A DNA stretch of 64,000 nt from Alkalicoccus luteus (GTDB taxonomy: Bacteria > Bacillota > Bacilli > Bacillales > Salisediminibacteriaceae). Shown here in pieces: positions 15,386-24,024 of the stretch. Below the pieces are notes generated by a model. That model had not been told where the DNA came from. It saw nothing but the letters and a program-made list of their open reading frames with translations, and did no database searches. The translations under genes were made by a program, and so were the position numbers. The DNA lies in the NCBI GenBank assembly GCA_052061695.1, contig JBPZEY010000009.1; one strand, written 5' to 3'. Position 1 is the first letter of the stretch. The number at the start of each line of letters is the position of its first letter.

Positions 15386-16891
15386 ATGATTCCAAACGCC
15401 CGCAAACACGACATTGTCTGCAGTTTAAAAATCACAAAAAAGCTCGGCATTCAAGCATATGCCGGGGCACCCATCACCCTTTCAAACGGAACTATTTTCG
15501 GAACTATTTGCATTTTGGACAAACGCCCGCGCTCCTTCACGGAATCAGAAGCCGAGCATTTGCAGAACATGGCTTCCCTGCTTGCCAATGCCATTGAGCT
15601 GGAATATGTGAATATTCACGATCCGCTCACAAACGCCTATAACTACGCATTTTTGCAGCAGCGTGCTGCTTCTTCGCTGCGAGAGACAACGGTCTTCCAT
15701 GTAGATATTGATCATTTTAAGCTGCACAGCGATTCACTCGGCCTCGAGGACGCCAATACGTTGCTGCTCCAGCTGGCAGAAAGGCTGAAGCGGGCTGTTT
15801 CAGAAGGGCTGATCGTACGGATCAGCGGAGACGAATTTATCATTCTCGTGGAACAGCCGTTAACGGAAGGCGGTATCCAGCGACTATCTGAACGAATTCA
15901 CACCACGTGCGGACAGCCTTTTTCAATCAGCCGCAGACCAGTACGTTTGACTTGCAGCATCGGGACTTCCGTTTCCGGAACAGACGACATTCAGCTGGAT
16001 GAATTGCTGCAGCAGGCTGCGATTGCCCTGCAGGAAGCCAAAAAACAGGGGTACGATCAAACTGTCATGTATGAGTCCGGAATGCACACTTCCTATTCTT
16101 ATAAACGGACGATCGTACGCGATTTGCCGGAAGCGCTGCGCTCGGGCAAGCTCGCACTCGTCTATCAGCCGCAGTTCCACACAGAGAGTGGAGAGCTCCG
16201 CGGAGTGGAAGCGCTGATCCGCTGGCAACATCCCGAGTTGGGTTACATCAGTCCTGCTGATTTTCTGCCAATCGCAGAAGAAGCCGGACTGATGCATGCG
16301 ATCGACAGGTGGGTTATTTTTGAATCCTGCCGTCAAATTGCCACCCTTCCGATTCCTGTAGGTCTGGCCATTAATGTTTCCTCCTTTCCCTCTAAAGGCG
16401 GCTATTTAATTTCTTATATACAAGAAGTGATTCAGGAAACCGGTATAAAAGCCTCTCAGCTGGAGTTCGAATTAACAGAAACATCGGCACCCTTATCTAT
16501 GGAGAAGCTGAAAAACTTTATCGAGTCACTGCGCCAGTTGAACGTACGAATCGCACTTGATGATTTCGGCACTGGCTATTCCAGCCTGACCTATATCCAG
16601 CAGCTTCCGCTTCATACTTTAAAGCTTGACCGAAGCTTTATTGCGTCGCTGAACGGCTCCATTCAATCCGAAAAAATTGTGGAACAGATGCTTGCCGTGG
16701 CAGGTCTGTTCGAACTGGACGTTATCGCTGAAGGCGTGGAAACAAGCAGACAATGGAGCCGTCTCCGCGAGCTGCGCTGCGGTTTCGTACAAGGATATTA
16801 CTGCGCAAAACCAGTAGCCCTCCCTATTTTAAAGGCGTATCTTCAGCACGATCCTACCTTCTCGAATGAAAATGGACCCCCTTTGTTTTAA
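15386..16891 (+). CDS. Open 3' part: GAF remainder, GGDEF and EAL domains
   Basis: This 501-residue stretch is what remains open after the TGA. The EAL phosphodiesterase domain looks active: EALIRWQHP, the Asn of INVSS, ELTETS, DDFGTGYSSL, LKLDRSF and EGVET are present, so hydrolysis of c-di-GMP is expected. The GGDEF half has SGDEF and lacks the usual ND-GH residues, so it is probably a weak or regulatory domain. There is no ribosome site before its first ATG at 15386; efficient expression would need reading through the TGA or reinitiation. Confidence 0.55.
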   Translation: MIPNARKHDIVCSLKITKKLGIQAYAGAPITLSNGTIFGTICILDKRPRSFTESEAEHLQNMASLLANAIELEYVNIHDPLTNAYNYAFLQQRAASSLRETTVFHVDIDHFKLHSDSLGLEDANTLLLQLAERLKRAVSEGLIVRISGDEFIILVEQPLTEGGIQRLSERIHTTCGQPFSISRRPVRLTCSIGTSVSGTDDIQLDELLQQAAIALQEAKKQGYDQTVMYESGMHTSYSYKRTIVRDLPEALRSGKLALVYQPQFHTESGELRGVEALIRWQHPELGYISPADFLPIAEEAGLMHAIDRWVIFESCRQIATLPIPVGLAINVSSFPSKGGYLISYIQEVIQETGIKASQLEFELTETSAPLSMEKLKNFIESLRQLNVRIALDDFGTGYSSLTYIQQLPLHTLKLDRSFIASLNGSIQSEKIVEQMLAVAGLFELDVIAEGVETSRQWSRLRELRCGFVQGYYCAKPVALPILKAYLQHDPTFSNENGPPLF

Positions 16892-16911
16892 AAAGAAGGG
16901 GGCTTCTTTTT
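16876..16911 (+). terminator. Intrinsic terminator of the GGDEF-EAL gene
   Basis: The stem CCCCCTT/AAGGGGG overlaps the stop codon and is followed by CTTCTTTTT. Confidence 0.7.
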
Positions 16912-16956
16912 CATTCCGATATCCCACCTTTCCAATCAGAAATTAGATGAATGGCA

Positions 16957-16984
16957 TTGACAGAAGGTTCCACCATGGTATACT
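16957..16984 (+). promoter_or_regulatory. Sigma-A promoter of the ABC transporter operon, possible CymR site
   Basis: TTGACA and TATACT are 16 bases apart, 57 bases before the ATPase start. The AT-rich stretch just downstream reads, reversed, AGTTGGAATAATAAAAT, loosely like the GGAATTATA half of CymR sites that control sulfur uptake genes in B. subtilis; the CymR part is weak. Confidence 0.55.
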
Positions 16985-17040
16985 TAATTTTATTATTCCA
17001 ACTAAATTAATCAACATTATGCGTTTAAGAGGTGAATGCT

Positions 17041-17886
17041 TTGGCAGAAGTTACGATTCAGCACGTCGAAAAAACCTTTCCCGCAACAAAAGATAACGAA
17101 TCATTTACCGTATTTGATGATATCGATCTGACCATACAGGATGGTGAATTTGTTTCCCTGCTCGGTCCTTCCGGCTGTGGAAAGTCCACGCTGTTAAATA
17201 TCGTGGCTGGACTCGAGCCGGCAACCGAAGGACAAGTATCAGCAGGAGGTAAAGCGATTACCGGTCCTGGTGCTGACAGAGGGGTCGTCTTTCAGGAAGC
17301 CGCTCTGATGCCATGGCTGAACGTCCGTGAGAACGTCGAATTTGCGTTAAAAAAACAGTTTTCCAAAGCGGAATCCCGCTCGCGCGCCGAAGATTATTTA
17401 AAGCTCGTCCACTTGAGCCGTTTTATGTATGCCTATCCTCATGAGCTTTCCGGAGGAATGAAGCAGCGGGTATCCATTGCCCGCGCCCTTTCAATGGACC
17501 CGGAAGTGCTGTTGATGGACGAGCCATTCGGAGCGCTTGATGAGCAGACGAGAATGATGCTCCACAAAGAAGTGCAGTACATCTGGGAGACTACCGGAAA
17601 GACCGTGCTGTTTGTCACGCATAATATCCGTGAATCCATTCTTTTGTCTGATCGCATCGTTCTCATGGGCACGAGACCCGGCGGTATCCGCGGCGAGTTC
17701 AAGGTTGATCTGCCGCGGCCGCGTGATCCAGCCTCCGAAGCGTTCACATCGCTTGAAAAGCAAATTATGGAGATGCTGGAAAAAGAGATCGAAAAAGTGA
17801 TGAGAGAGGAGATGGGGGATGACTTCCGCAGTAAGAAGGCTGGTTTTCTTTATCGTTCTAATCGCGATATGGGAGATCATATATAG
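17041..17886 (+). CDS. ABC transporter ATPase, sulfonate/taurine/nitrate type
   Basis: A 281-residue ATPase of the SsuB/TauB/NrtD class. Walker A is GPSGCGKST, the signature LSGGMKQR, Walker B VLLMDEPFGALD, and the H-loop VTHN. It powers the import system formed with the next two genes. I place the start at TTG 17041, six bases after AGAGGTG; a GTG nine bases upstream is embedded in that site. Its 3' end overlaps the permease gene by 68 bases, which is long for such operons. The neighbourhood suggests organosulfonate uptake, but nitrate or another small anion is not excluded. Confidence 0.9.
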   Translation: MAEVTIQHVEKTFPATKDNESFTVFDDIDLTIQDGEFVSLLGPSGCGKSTLLNIVAGLEPATEGQVSAGGKAITGPGADRGVVFQEAALMPWLNVRENVEFALKKQFSKAESRSRAEDYLKLVHLSRFMYAYPHELSGGMKQRVSIARALSMDPEVLLMDEPFGALDEQTRMMLHKEVQYIWETTGKTVLFVTHNIRESILLSDRIVLMGTRPGGIRGEFKVDLPRPRDPASEAFTSLEKQIMEMLEKEIEKVMREEMGDDFRSKKAGFLYRSNRDMGDHI

Positions 17887-18580
17887 AATTTATTCACAGC
17901 AGACAGCTATGTTCCCTTCCCCTCTCGGATCGGTGGAACAACTGTACATAGGCCTGTTTGATACAGGTATTCTCCGCGTAGCTCTTGGGGAAAGCCTTGG
18001 CAGAATTGTATTTGGTTTTCTGCTTGCTTTAATCATCGGCGGTTTTCTCGGCGTTCTGCTCGGTGTTTCCAAGCTGGCTGACGAAACACTCGGATCACTC
18101 GTGATTGCGCTGCAGTCAGTTCCGAGTATCGTGTGGCTGCCAATCGCACTGATTTTGTTTCAGGGCGGCGGCGGAGCTATTCTGTTCGTCGTTGTACTCG
18201 GAGCTACGTGGCCGATGACGATGAACATGCGGATGGGAATGAAAAACGTCCAGCCGATCCTCATGCGGGCAGCGCGCACGATGGGCTACAGCGGCAGTGA
18301 ACTCGTCTGGAAGGTAATGATTCCAGCAGCAGTGCCTAATGTGCTCACCGGCGCAAGACTCGCGTGGGCCTTCGGGTGGCGGGCGCTGATGGCTGCTGAA
18401 CTGATTGGCCGAGGCGGACTTGGACGTACGCTGATGGACGCACGTGATTTTTACAACATGGATCTTGTTGTCGCCATCATGATCATCATTGCCACGATCG
18501 GACTTATAGTTGAGTATTTTGTTTTCAGCAAGGTCGAAAAGCGTGTCCTGTCCAGATGGGGACTGCAGACGAATACATAA
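17819..18580 (+). CDS. ABC transporter permease, SsuC/TauC family
   Basis: A 253-residue inner membrane permease with about six helices. The cytoplasmic EAA-type loop reads ARTMGYSGSELVWKVMIPAA, which docks the ATPase; VPSIVWLPIALILF and the C-terminal EYFVFSKVEKRVLSRW also fit the SsuC/TauC family. The ATG at 17819 lies in the end of the ATPase gene and follows GAGAGGAG. It is followed after 16 bases by the binding-protein gene. Confidence 0.9.
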   Translation: MTSAVRRLVFFIVLIAIWEIIYRIYSQQTAMFPSPLGSVEQLYIGLFDTGILRVALGESLGRIVFGFLLALIIGGFLGVLLGVSKLADETLGSLVIALQSVPSIVWLPIALILFQGGGGAILFVVVLGATWPMTMNMRMGMKNVQPILMRAARTMGYSGSELVWKVMIPAAVPNVLTGARLAWAFGWRALMAAELIGRGGLGRTLMDARDFYNMDLVVAIMIIIATIGLIVEYFVFSKVEKRVLSRWGLQTNT

Positions 18581-18596
18581 GAGGAGTGAGTGATAT

Positions 18597-19601
18597 ATGA
18601 AGAAGTGGGGACTACTGGCAGCCGGGGTGCTGCTTTTGACAGCATGCGGAACAGATGAGGATGACTCAGCGGGAGCTGCAGGCGGAACAGACGCTGTTGA
18701 AATCGGCTATTTTCCTAACCTCGATCACGCAGCGGGCATTGTCGGTAAAGAAAAAGGATACTTTGAAGAAGAGATTGACGCGGATGTCGACTACCTCAAC
18801 TTTCCAAACGGCAACGACTTTATTGAGGCGCTTGATACCGGCGTCATTGATCTGGGCTATGTCGGACCGGGCCCTGCAATCAACTACCACCTTGCAGGAG
18901 GAGATGTCGTCGTCGTAGGCGCAGCTGCGAACGGAGCGACCTTAATCGTATCACGTGAGGACTCCGGTATTGAAACGATCGAAGATTTCTCTGGTAAATC
19001 CTTTTGCACGCCTGGCAACGGCTGCACACATAACGTCCAGCTCGAAATGATGCTGAAGGATAAAGGCATGGAAACGAACCGCCTTGGCGGGGAAGTGGAG
19101 CATCAGTCACGCGTTAATCCGGCCAGCATGGTCGCGATGTTTGAACAGGGACAAATCGACGCAGCAGCGGCGCCGGAGCCTTGGGGAACGCTTCTTGTCG
19201 AGGAGCATAACGCAAATGTCGTCACCGAATGGAATGAGGTCTTTCTTGGTGAAGAGCTTGCGAGCGTTGTCATCGTAACAACAAATGAATTTCTGGAAGA
19301 AAACCCGGAGACTGTTGAAGGTGCTCTCCGCGCTCATAAACGAGCAGTTGACTATACGGCAGAAAATGAAGCTGACACGCTTGTAACAGTAAATGACCTG
19401 CTCTACAGCCTCACTCAGACTCGACTGCCGGAGAACGTGCTTGAAGCAGCCTGGGAGCGTATGGAAATCACGACCGAAACACATGCAGATGCTCTTCAGG
19501 CCTGGGCAGATGCATCCTACGAACTGGAATTCATTGACGACGACCCGGATCTGGACGGTTTTGTCGATACGAGCATTCTTGATGATATCGTCGCCGAATA
19601 A
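18597..19601 (+). CDS. Substrate-binding lipoprotein of the ABC transporter
   Basis: A 334-residue extracellular binding protein. The signal peptide ends in a lipobox LLTAC with the lipidated Cys at residue 17, followed by an acidic linker. The mature part has IGYFPNLDHAAGIV, LGYVGPGPAIN and the paired Cys segment FCTPGNGC, typical of nitrate/sulfonate/taurine binding proteins. The protein is strongly acidic, as expected in a salt-adapted organism. No monooxygenase such as SsuD follows, so the ligand remains uncertain. GAGGAGTGAG precedes the ATG. Confidence 0.9.
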   Translation: MKKWGLLAAGVLLLTACGTDEDDSAGAAGGTDAVEIGYFPNLDHAAGIVGKEKGYFEEEIDADVDYLNFPNGNDFIEALDTGVIDLGYVGPGPAINYHLAGGDVVVVGAAANGATLIVSREDSGIETIEDFSGKSFCTPGNGCTHNVQLEMMLKDKGMETNRLGGEVEHQSRVNPASMVAMFEQGQIDAAAAPEPWGTLLVEEHNANVVTEWNEVFLGEELASVVIVTTNEFLEENPETVEGALRAHKRAVDYTAENEADTLVTVNDLLYSLTQTRLPENVLEAAWERMEITTETHADALQAWADASYELEFIDDDPDLDGFVDTSILDDIVAE

Positions 19602-19615
19602 AGGAGGTTCTGCAG

Positions 19616-19726
19616 ATGAAATGGGTCATCCTACCGCTCATCGCAGTATCCCTGCTGTTCACTGCAACGGGCTCTGCTTACGAGGAGCCATTTGATCCGA
19701 CACGGTTTATGGACTACTGCCATTAA
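19616..19726 (+). CDS. Small secreted or membrane peptide (36 aa)
   Basis: A 36-codon gene with AGGAGG eight bases before its ATG, directly after the binding-protein gene. The product begins MKWVILPLIAVSLLF, a hydrophobic signal or anchor, and ends with a short polar tail YEEPFDPTRFMDYCH carrying one Cys. It may be exported or remain membrane-anchored. I know no family; its position before the operon terminator suggests it belongs to the transporter operon. Confidence 0.55.
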   Translation: MKWVILPLIAVSLLFTATGSAYEEPFDPTRFMDYCH

Positions 19727-19740
19727 CAATATGCGTGCAG

Positions 19741-19780
19741 AAACAGCCAGCAGATCAAGCATTCTGCTGGCTGTTTCCTA
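19741..19780 (+). terminator. Terminator of the ABC transporter operon
   Basis: A 14-bp stem AAACAGCCAGCAGA/TCTGCTGGCTGTTT lies 14 bases after the 36-aa gene. Confidence 0.75.
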
Positions 19781-19929
19781 ATGGTGTTAGTCTTGATGAA
19801 CGGGTAATGCTGTATCACAGCGGCCGTCAGGTTTGGGAAGATTTATACACCGTTCAGCTACTCTGTCCAGGTGCACTTCGCCTGCGGTATACTGCTAACA
19901 ACACAATGGATTTAAAGGAGAGTGATTCG

Positions 19930-20526
19930 ATGGAGCCTGTCGGTTTGAATTTGACGAATAAGCATGTTGTCATTATTGGCGGAGGAAATGTGGCCTTCCG
20001 AAGGGCAAAGCGTGTATTTTCAGCCGGCGCGTCGATTACGATCGTCAGTCCGGAATGCGCGGATGATATGACGCGATGGATCAGTGAGCACTCAATCCAG
20101 TGGGAAAGACGAAAAGCAGTTCCCTCCGACACCAATACTTTTCTGCTTATACTCGCTGCAGGAGAAGACGTTCACGAGGCAATCTACAGCTGGGAGCCTG
20201 GGGCCTGCCTGATTAATGATGCGGCGGACAGCAGCAAGGGGTCGATCGTTTTCCCCGCGGTCGTCCAGCGCGGGCAGATAAAGGCTTCCGTGCATTCCGG
20301 CGGGGCTGGTCCGCTGTTTGCTAAATCGCTTTGCAGCAAAATAGAGCCGCTCGTTGCAGAGGAGGCCGCATACGTTTCTTTTTTAACAGCTGCACGAGAA
20401 CTGGTTACCGCCTCTTCTCTATCCGCTGAAAAGAAAAAAGCGGAGCTGGAGTCTTTGCTCCATCCCCGCTTTAGAAGCGCTGAACTTCAGCAGCATAAAC
20501 TTGCTCAGCTGCGCACCTTTTCGTGA
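19930..20526 (+). CDS. sirC: Precorrin-2 dehydrogenase, siroheme synthesis (YlnF-like)
   Basis: A 198-residue NAD-dependent enzyme that oxidises precorrin-2 to sirohydrochlorin. The Rossmann motif VVIIGGGNVAFRRAKRV is followed by ITIVSPE, and later VHSGGAGPLFAKSL matches the helical domain of the family. AAAGGAG precedes ATG 19930; the open frame extends 65 codons upstream but that part resembles no protein and covers a terminator. It provides the step between SumT and SirB, both in the facing operon. Its 3' end overlaps cysI tail to tail by 22 bases. Confidence 0.9.
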   Translation: MEPVGLNLTNKHVVIIGGGNVAFRRAKRVFSAGASITIVSPECADDMTRWISEHSIQWERRKAVPSDTNTFLLILAAGEDVHEAIYSWEPGACLINDAADSSKGSIVFPAVVQRGQIKASVHSGGAGPLFAKSLCSKIEPLVAEEAAYVSFLTAARELVTASSLSAEKKKAELESLLHPRFRSAELQQHKLAQLRTFS

Positions 20527-22211
20527 AAATTAACGCCATCCGTCGTTGCTTCAATAATGCCGCGGCGGATAACAAAATCACCAAACCGTTCCCCGGTTTC
20601 CTTTTCTTTTGCGAAGGAGGCAAAGATCGGCTGCAGTTCCTGCAGAATCTGCTCTTCTCCGATATTTTCCCGGTACAGCTTGTTCAGCCGGTCTCCTTTA
20701 AATCCGGCGCCAAGGTACATGTTATACGTCCCCGGTCCTTTTCCGATAAAGGCAATTTCCCCAAGCGACGGTCTTGCGCATCCGTTCGGGCAGCCGGTCA
20801 TCCGGATAATGATCTCTTCATCACGCAGACCGTTCGCATCCAGCATATCCTCCAACTTATCAATCAACGAAGGCAAATACCGCTCCGATTCGGCCATAGC
20901 AAGTCCGCACGTCGGAAACGCTACGCACGCCATGGAGTTTCGGCGCAGTGCTGAGTTCTCACGACCGTCTGTTAAACCGTATTCGGACACGATTGCCTCG
21001 ATCTGCTTGCGGTTTTCCGGTTTAACATCTGCAATGATGACGTTCTGATTTGGCGTGAGCCGGAACGTTCCGTCATGCACCTCTGCTACCCGCTTCAATG
21101 CCGTTTTCAGCTCATATCCGCCGCTGTCGGCAATACGGCCGTTTTGAATGAATAAGGTCAGATGCGATAGGCCTTCTGCATGGTCATCCCACCCGTAAAT
21201 ATCGCCGTTTCGGTCAAACGAATACGGCTTTGCCGGTTTTACTTCCCAGCCGAGACGTTCATTGACTTCGTTCCGCACCGTCTCGATGCCAAGCCTGTCG
21301 ACGGTGTATTTAAAACGGGCATACTTTCGCTCAGAGCGGTCACCATAGTCCCGCTGTACAGTCAGGATAGCTTCTGCTGCTTCCGCTGCTTTTTTAGCCG
21401 GGACGAAGCCAAGCATTCTGCCAAGCTGCGGATACGTCTTTTCATCTCCGTGCGTCATGCCCATTCCGCCCCCGACGAGAATGTTATACCCAAGCAGCCT
21501 TCCTCCGCTGATAATCGCAATAAAGCCAATATCCTGTGAATAAATATCAACATCGTTTGACGGCGGAACTGCCACACCTATTTTAAACTTCCGGGGCAGA
21601 TACGTTTTTCCGTACACCGGCTCCTGCTCTTCTTTCGTGTCGATCAGCTTTTCTTCATCCAGCCAGATCTCGTGGTAAGCCCTCGTTTTCGGAAGCAGAC
21701 GCTCGCTGATATCCGCGGCGGAGTCATATACCTTTCGATGCGCATCAGACTGGGAGGGGTTTGCTGCGCACATGACGTTTCGATTCACATCGCCGCAGGC
21801 AGCAATGGTGTCCATCAGCGCCTCGTTCATCTGCTGCAGGCTCGTTTTCATGTTCCACTTCAGGATGCCGTGCAGCTGAAAGGTCTGCCTCGTTGTCAGC
21901 TTCATCGTGCCGTTGCCGTATTCATCTGCAAGCCGGTCCATCGTCAGCCACTGCTCCGGCGTTGCCACCCCCGCCGGAAGCCGGACGCGCACCATAAACT
22001 GATAGGCAGGCTCCAATTTCTGCTTGCGCCGTTCTTCACGCAAATCACGGTCATCCTGCATATAGCTCCCGTGAAACTTCAGCAGCTTTGTCTGATCCTC
22101 CGGAATGCCGGCACTGATACGGTCCTGGAAAAACTCCTCCAGTCTTCCCCTCAAATAGCTGCTGTCTTGTTTTATATGTTCCGTTTCACTCGGCTTGCCG
22201 CTTGTACTCAT
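20505..22211 (-). CDS. cysI: Sulfite reductase hemoprotein, beta subunit
   Basis: A 568-residue siroheme/[4Fe-4S] subunit that reduces sulfite to sulfide with six electrons from CysJ. Cluster ligands are visible in CVAFPTCGLAMAESE and TGCPNGCARPSLGEI. The N-terminal half has the RLPAGVATPEQWL and TTRQTFQLHG blocks that shape the siroheme pocket. Length is standard. AAAGGAGAGG lies before the ATG. It is the last gene of the operon, 22 bases after cysJ, and its stop lies within the oppositely oriented sirC. Confidence 0.97.
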   Translation of the reverse strand: MSTSGKPSETEHIKQDSSYLRGRLEEFFQDRISAGIPEDQTKLLKFHGSYMQDDRDLREERRKQKLEPAYQFMVRVRLPAGVATPEQWLTMDRLADEYGNGTMKLTTRQTFQLHGILKWNMKTSLQQMNEALMDTIAACGDVNRNVMCAANPSQSDAHRKVYDSAADISERLLPKTRAYHEIWLDEEKLIDTKEEQEPVYGKTYLPRKFKIGVAVPPSNDVDIYSQDIGFIAIISGGRLLGYNILVGGGMGMTHGDEKTYPQLGRMLGFVPAKKAAEAAEAILTVQRDYGDRSERKYARFKYTVDRLGIETVRNEVNERLGWEVKPAKPYSFDRNGDIYGWDDHAEGLSHLTLFIQNGRIADSGGYELKTALKRVAEVHDGTFRLTPNQNVIIADVKPENRKQIEAIVSEYGLTDGRENSALRRNSMACVAFPTCGLAMAESERYLPSLIDKLEDMLDANGLRDEEIIIRMTGCPNGCARPSLGEIAFIGKGPGTYNMYLGAGFKGDRLNKLYRENIGEEQILQELQPIFASFAKEKETGERFGDFVIRRGIIEATTDGVNFHEKVRS

Positions 22212-22233
22212 CTAACCTCTCCTTTCTATTGCA

Positions 22234-23988
22234 TCAATATACATCCCGCTGATAGCGCTTTTCGCTTCTTAACTCTTTTAAATAGGCTTCAGCTTCCTCT
22301 TCGGAACGCCCGCTCTCCTTTACAATCACCGTTCGCAGTGCCTCATGCACATCTCCTGCCATGCGATCCTTATCGCCGCACACATACAGAAAGGCGCCGC
22401 GTTCCAGCCATTCAAACACGCTCTTGCTTTGTTCTAAAATACGGTGCTGGACGTATATTTTTTCGTCCTGATCCCTTGAAAATGCCGTATCTATCCTTGT
22501 TAAGAGCCCGTCTTTATACCAGCCCTGCCACTCTGTCTGATACAGAAAATCTGTCGTGAAGTGCTGATCTCCGAAAAACAGCCAGTTGTCGCCTTCCGCT
22601 TCCCGTTCCTCGCGCTCTTCCATAAACGATCGGTATGGAGCAACTCCGGTTCCGGCGCCAATCATAATGATCGGTTTTTCGTCTGCAGGAAGCTTGAATG
22701 ATTTGTTGGACTGGACGAATACCGGCAGTGAAGATCCCGGTTCACCGCGTTCCGCACACTGTATCGAGCAGACCCCGTTACGCTCCCGGCCGTGAGACTC
22801 ATAGCGCACGGCACCGATCGTGAGGTGTACTTCACCCGGATTTGCAGACAAGCTGCTGGCAATCGAATAGAGACGAGGCGGGATTGGACGAAGGCTGTCG
22901 ACCAGCTGCTGGGCCGTAAAGGTCCACGGCGCTTTGTCCTGAATCAAGTCGACAAGATCCCGCCCTTCCATATAGCTTTTCCTGTCTGCCTCCTCTAACG
23001 CAGCCAGCTGGTCTGAATAAACCGCAAGCTTTTCCAGCAGCGGCTTTGTCAATACCGTAATTTCAAGCTGCTCCAACGCTTTTGCAAGCGTCTTTTCTTC
23101 CTTGCCTGACAGGACCGTTTCCTGGCCATTGAAATCCAGGACGCCAAGCAGCTCTTCTACGAGCACCTGATCGTTAACCGGCAGAATGCCGAGGCTGTCA
23201 CCAGGCTCATAGGTCAGCCCTGATGCTTCCAAGTCCAGTTCAATATGCCTCGTTTCTTTCGCGGACCCTCTGCCGTTTAAGGAGAAATTGGTGACAATCT
23301 CTGCTGGAAACGGATGTTTTTTTGAATACACTGCTTTTTCCTGCAGCGCTGTCGGCTCACTGGCAGGCAAAACCGGCTCTCCGTCTGCAAACTGCTGCTC
23401 TGCCTGCTTCAGCCACGTCGCTGCTGGCTCCTCGTAATCTACATCGCAGTCGATTCTTTCAAGAACTCGCTCTGCGCCGAGCTTTTCCAGAATTCCGTCA
23501 AAATCTTTGCCTGTCTGGCAAAAATGCTCGTAGGAGCTGTCGCCAAGCGCCAGCACAGCAAAGCGCATGTGGGACAAATCAGGCGCTTTCTTGCTGAATA
23601 AGTAATCGTATAAATCCAGCGCTTCATCAGGCGGGTCGCCTTCACCGTGCGTACTCGCAATAAGAATGACATCCTCCAGGCTGCTGAATTTTTTAGGCTT
23701 CAGATCGCCAGCAGCGACAACGCTTGCTTCCAGTCCGAATGCTCCGGCAGCCTCCTCGGCAAGCGCCGCTCCATTTCCGGTCTGGGAAGCTGTAAGAATC
23801 GTCAGACTTCTCGATTCCGTCTTTGTTTCCGAGGCGGGACGCTCCAGCACCGCGGTACCCGCTGCTCCAGCTGCAGCCGTAAAGCCTGCCAGCCACTGAA
23901 CCTGAGCTTCTGTCAGCTCCGGCAGCAGCTCATTTAACAGTCCTGCCTGTTTTTCCGTAAACGGGCTGTTTTGTGCACTAACTTGCAA
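22234..23988 (-). CDS. cysJ: Sulfite reductase flavoprotein, alpha subunit
   Basis: A 584-residue NADPH-dependent diflavin reductase feeding CysI. Order: N-terminal helical part, flavodoxin domain (ILTASQTGNGAALAEEA, ASTHGEGDPPDEA), FAD-binding domain (RLYSIASS), NADPH domain (IMIGAGTGVAPYRSFM) and the terminal SEKRYQRDVY. I place the start at TTG 23988, where AAAGGGGAG is seven bases upstream and the protein begins like B. subtilis CysJ (MQ-V-NSPF); an ATG 36 bases upstream directly abuts the sirB stop. Confidence 0.95.
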   Translation of the reverse strand: MQVSAQNSPFTEKQAGLLNELLPELTEAQVQWLAGFTAAAGAAGTAVLERPASETKTESRSLTILTASQTGNGAALAEEAAGAFGLEASVVAAGDLKPKKFSSLEDVILIASTHGEGDPPDEALDLYDYLFSKKAPDLSHMRFAVLALGDSSYEHFCQTGKDFDGILEKLGAERVLERIDCDVDYEEPAATWLKQAEQQFADGEPVLPASEPTALQEKAVYSKKHPFPAEIVTNFSLNGRGSAKETRHIELDLEASGLTYEPGDSLGILPVNDQVLVEELLGVLDFNGQETVLSGKEEKTLAKALEQLEITVLTKPLLEKLAVYSDQLAALEEADRKSYMEGRDLVDLIQDKAPWTFTAQQLVDSLRPIPPRLYSIASSLSANPGEVHLTIGAVRYESHGRERNGVCSIQCAERGEPGSSLPVFVQSNKSFKLPADEKPIIMIGAGTGVAPYRSFMEEREEREAEGDNWLFFGDQHFTTDFLYQTEWQGWYKDGLLTRIDTAFSRDQDEKIYVQHRILEQSKSVFEWLERGAFLYVCGDKDRMAGDVHEALRTVIVKESGRSEEEAEAYLKELRSEKRYQRDVY

Positions 23989-24024
23989 GTTCACTCTCCC
24001 CTTTCTGCGGCCGTTTCTGGCCAT

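Larger units (their letters stand above)
15143..16891 (+). pseudogene. GAF-GGDEF-EAL cyclic-di-GMP protein interrupted by an in-frame TGA
   Basis: One reading frame of 582 codons, open except for TGA at 15350-15352. Part one (15143-15349, 69 residues, after a strong GGAGAGGAGGGA site) is the N-terminus of a GAF domain ending PLEDAY; the same frame then continues with the rest of GAF (QAYAGAPITL, GTIFGTICIL), a degenerate GGDEF domain (VDIDHFK, SGDEF) and a complete EAL domain. The TGA replaces the residue that is Cys in the family motif D-x-Y-C. No other decay is seen, so this is a fresh nonsense mutation, a sequencing error, or recoding. A terminator overlaps the stop. Confidence 0.75.

Noticed and set aside
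19735..19929. N-terminal extension of sirC by 65 residues
   Set aside because: It covers a terminator hairpin and does not look like protein. The ATG at 19930 has a proper ribosome site and starts at the family's normal N-terminus.
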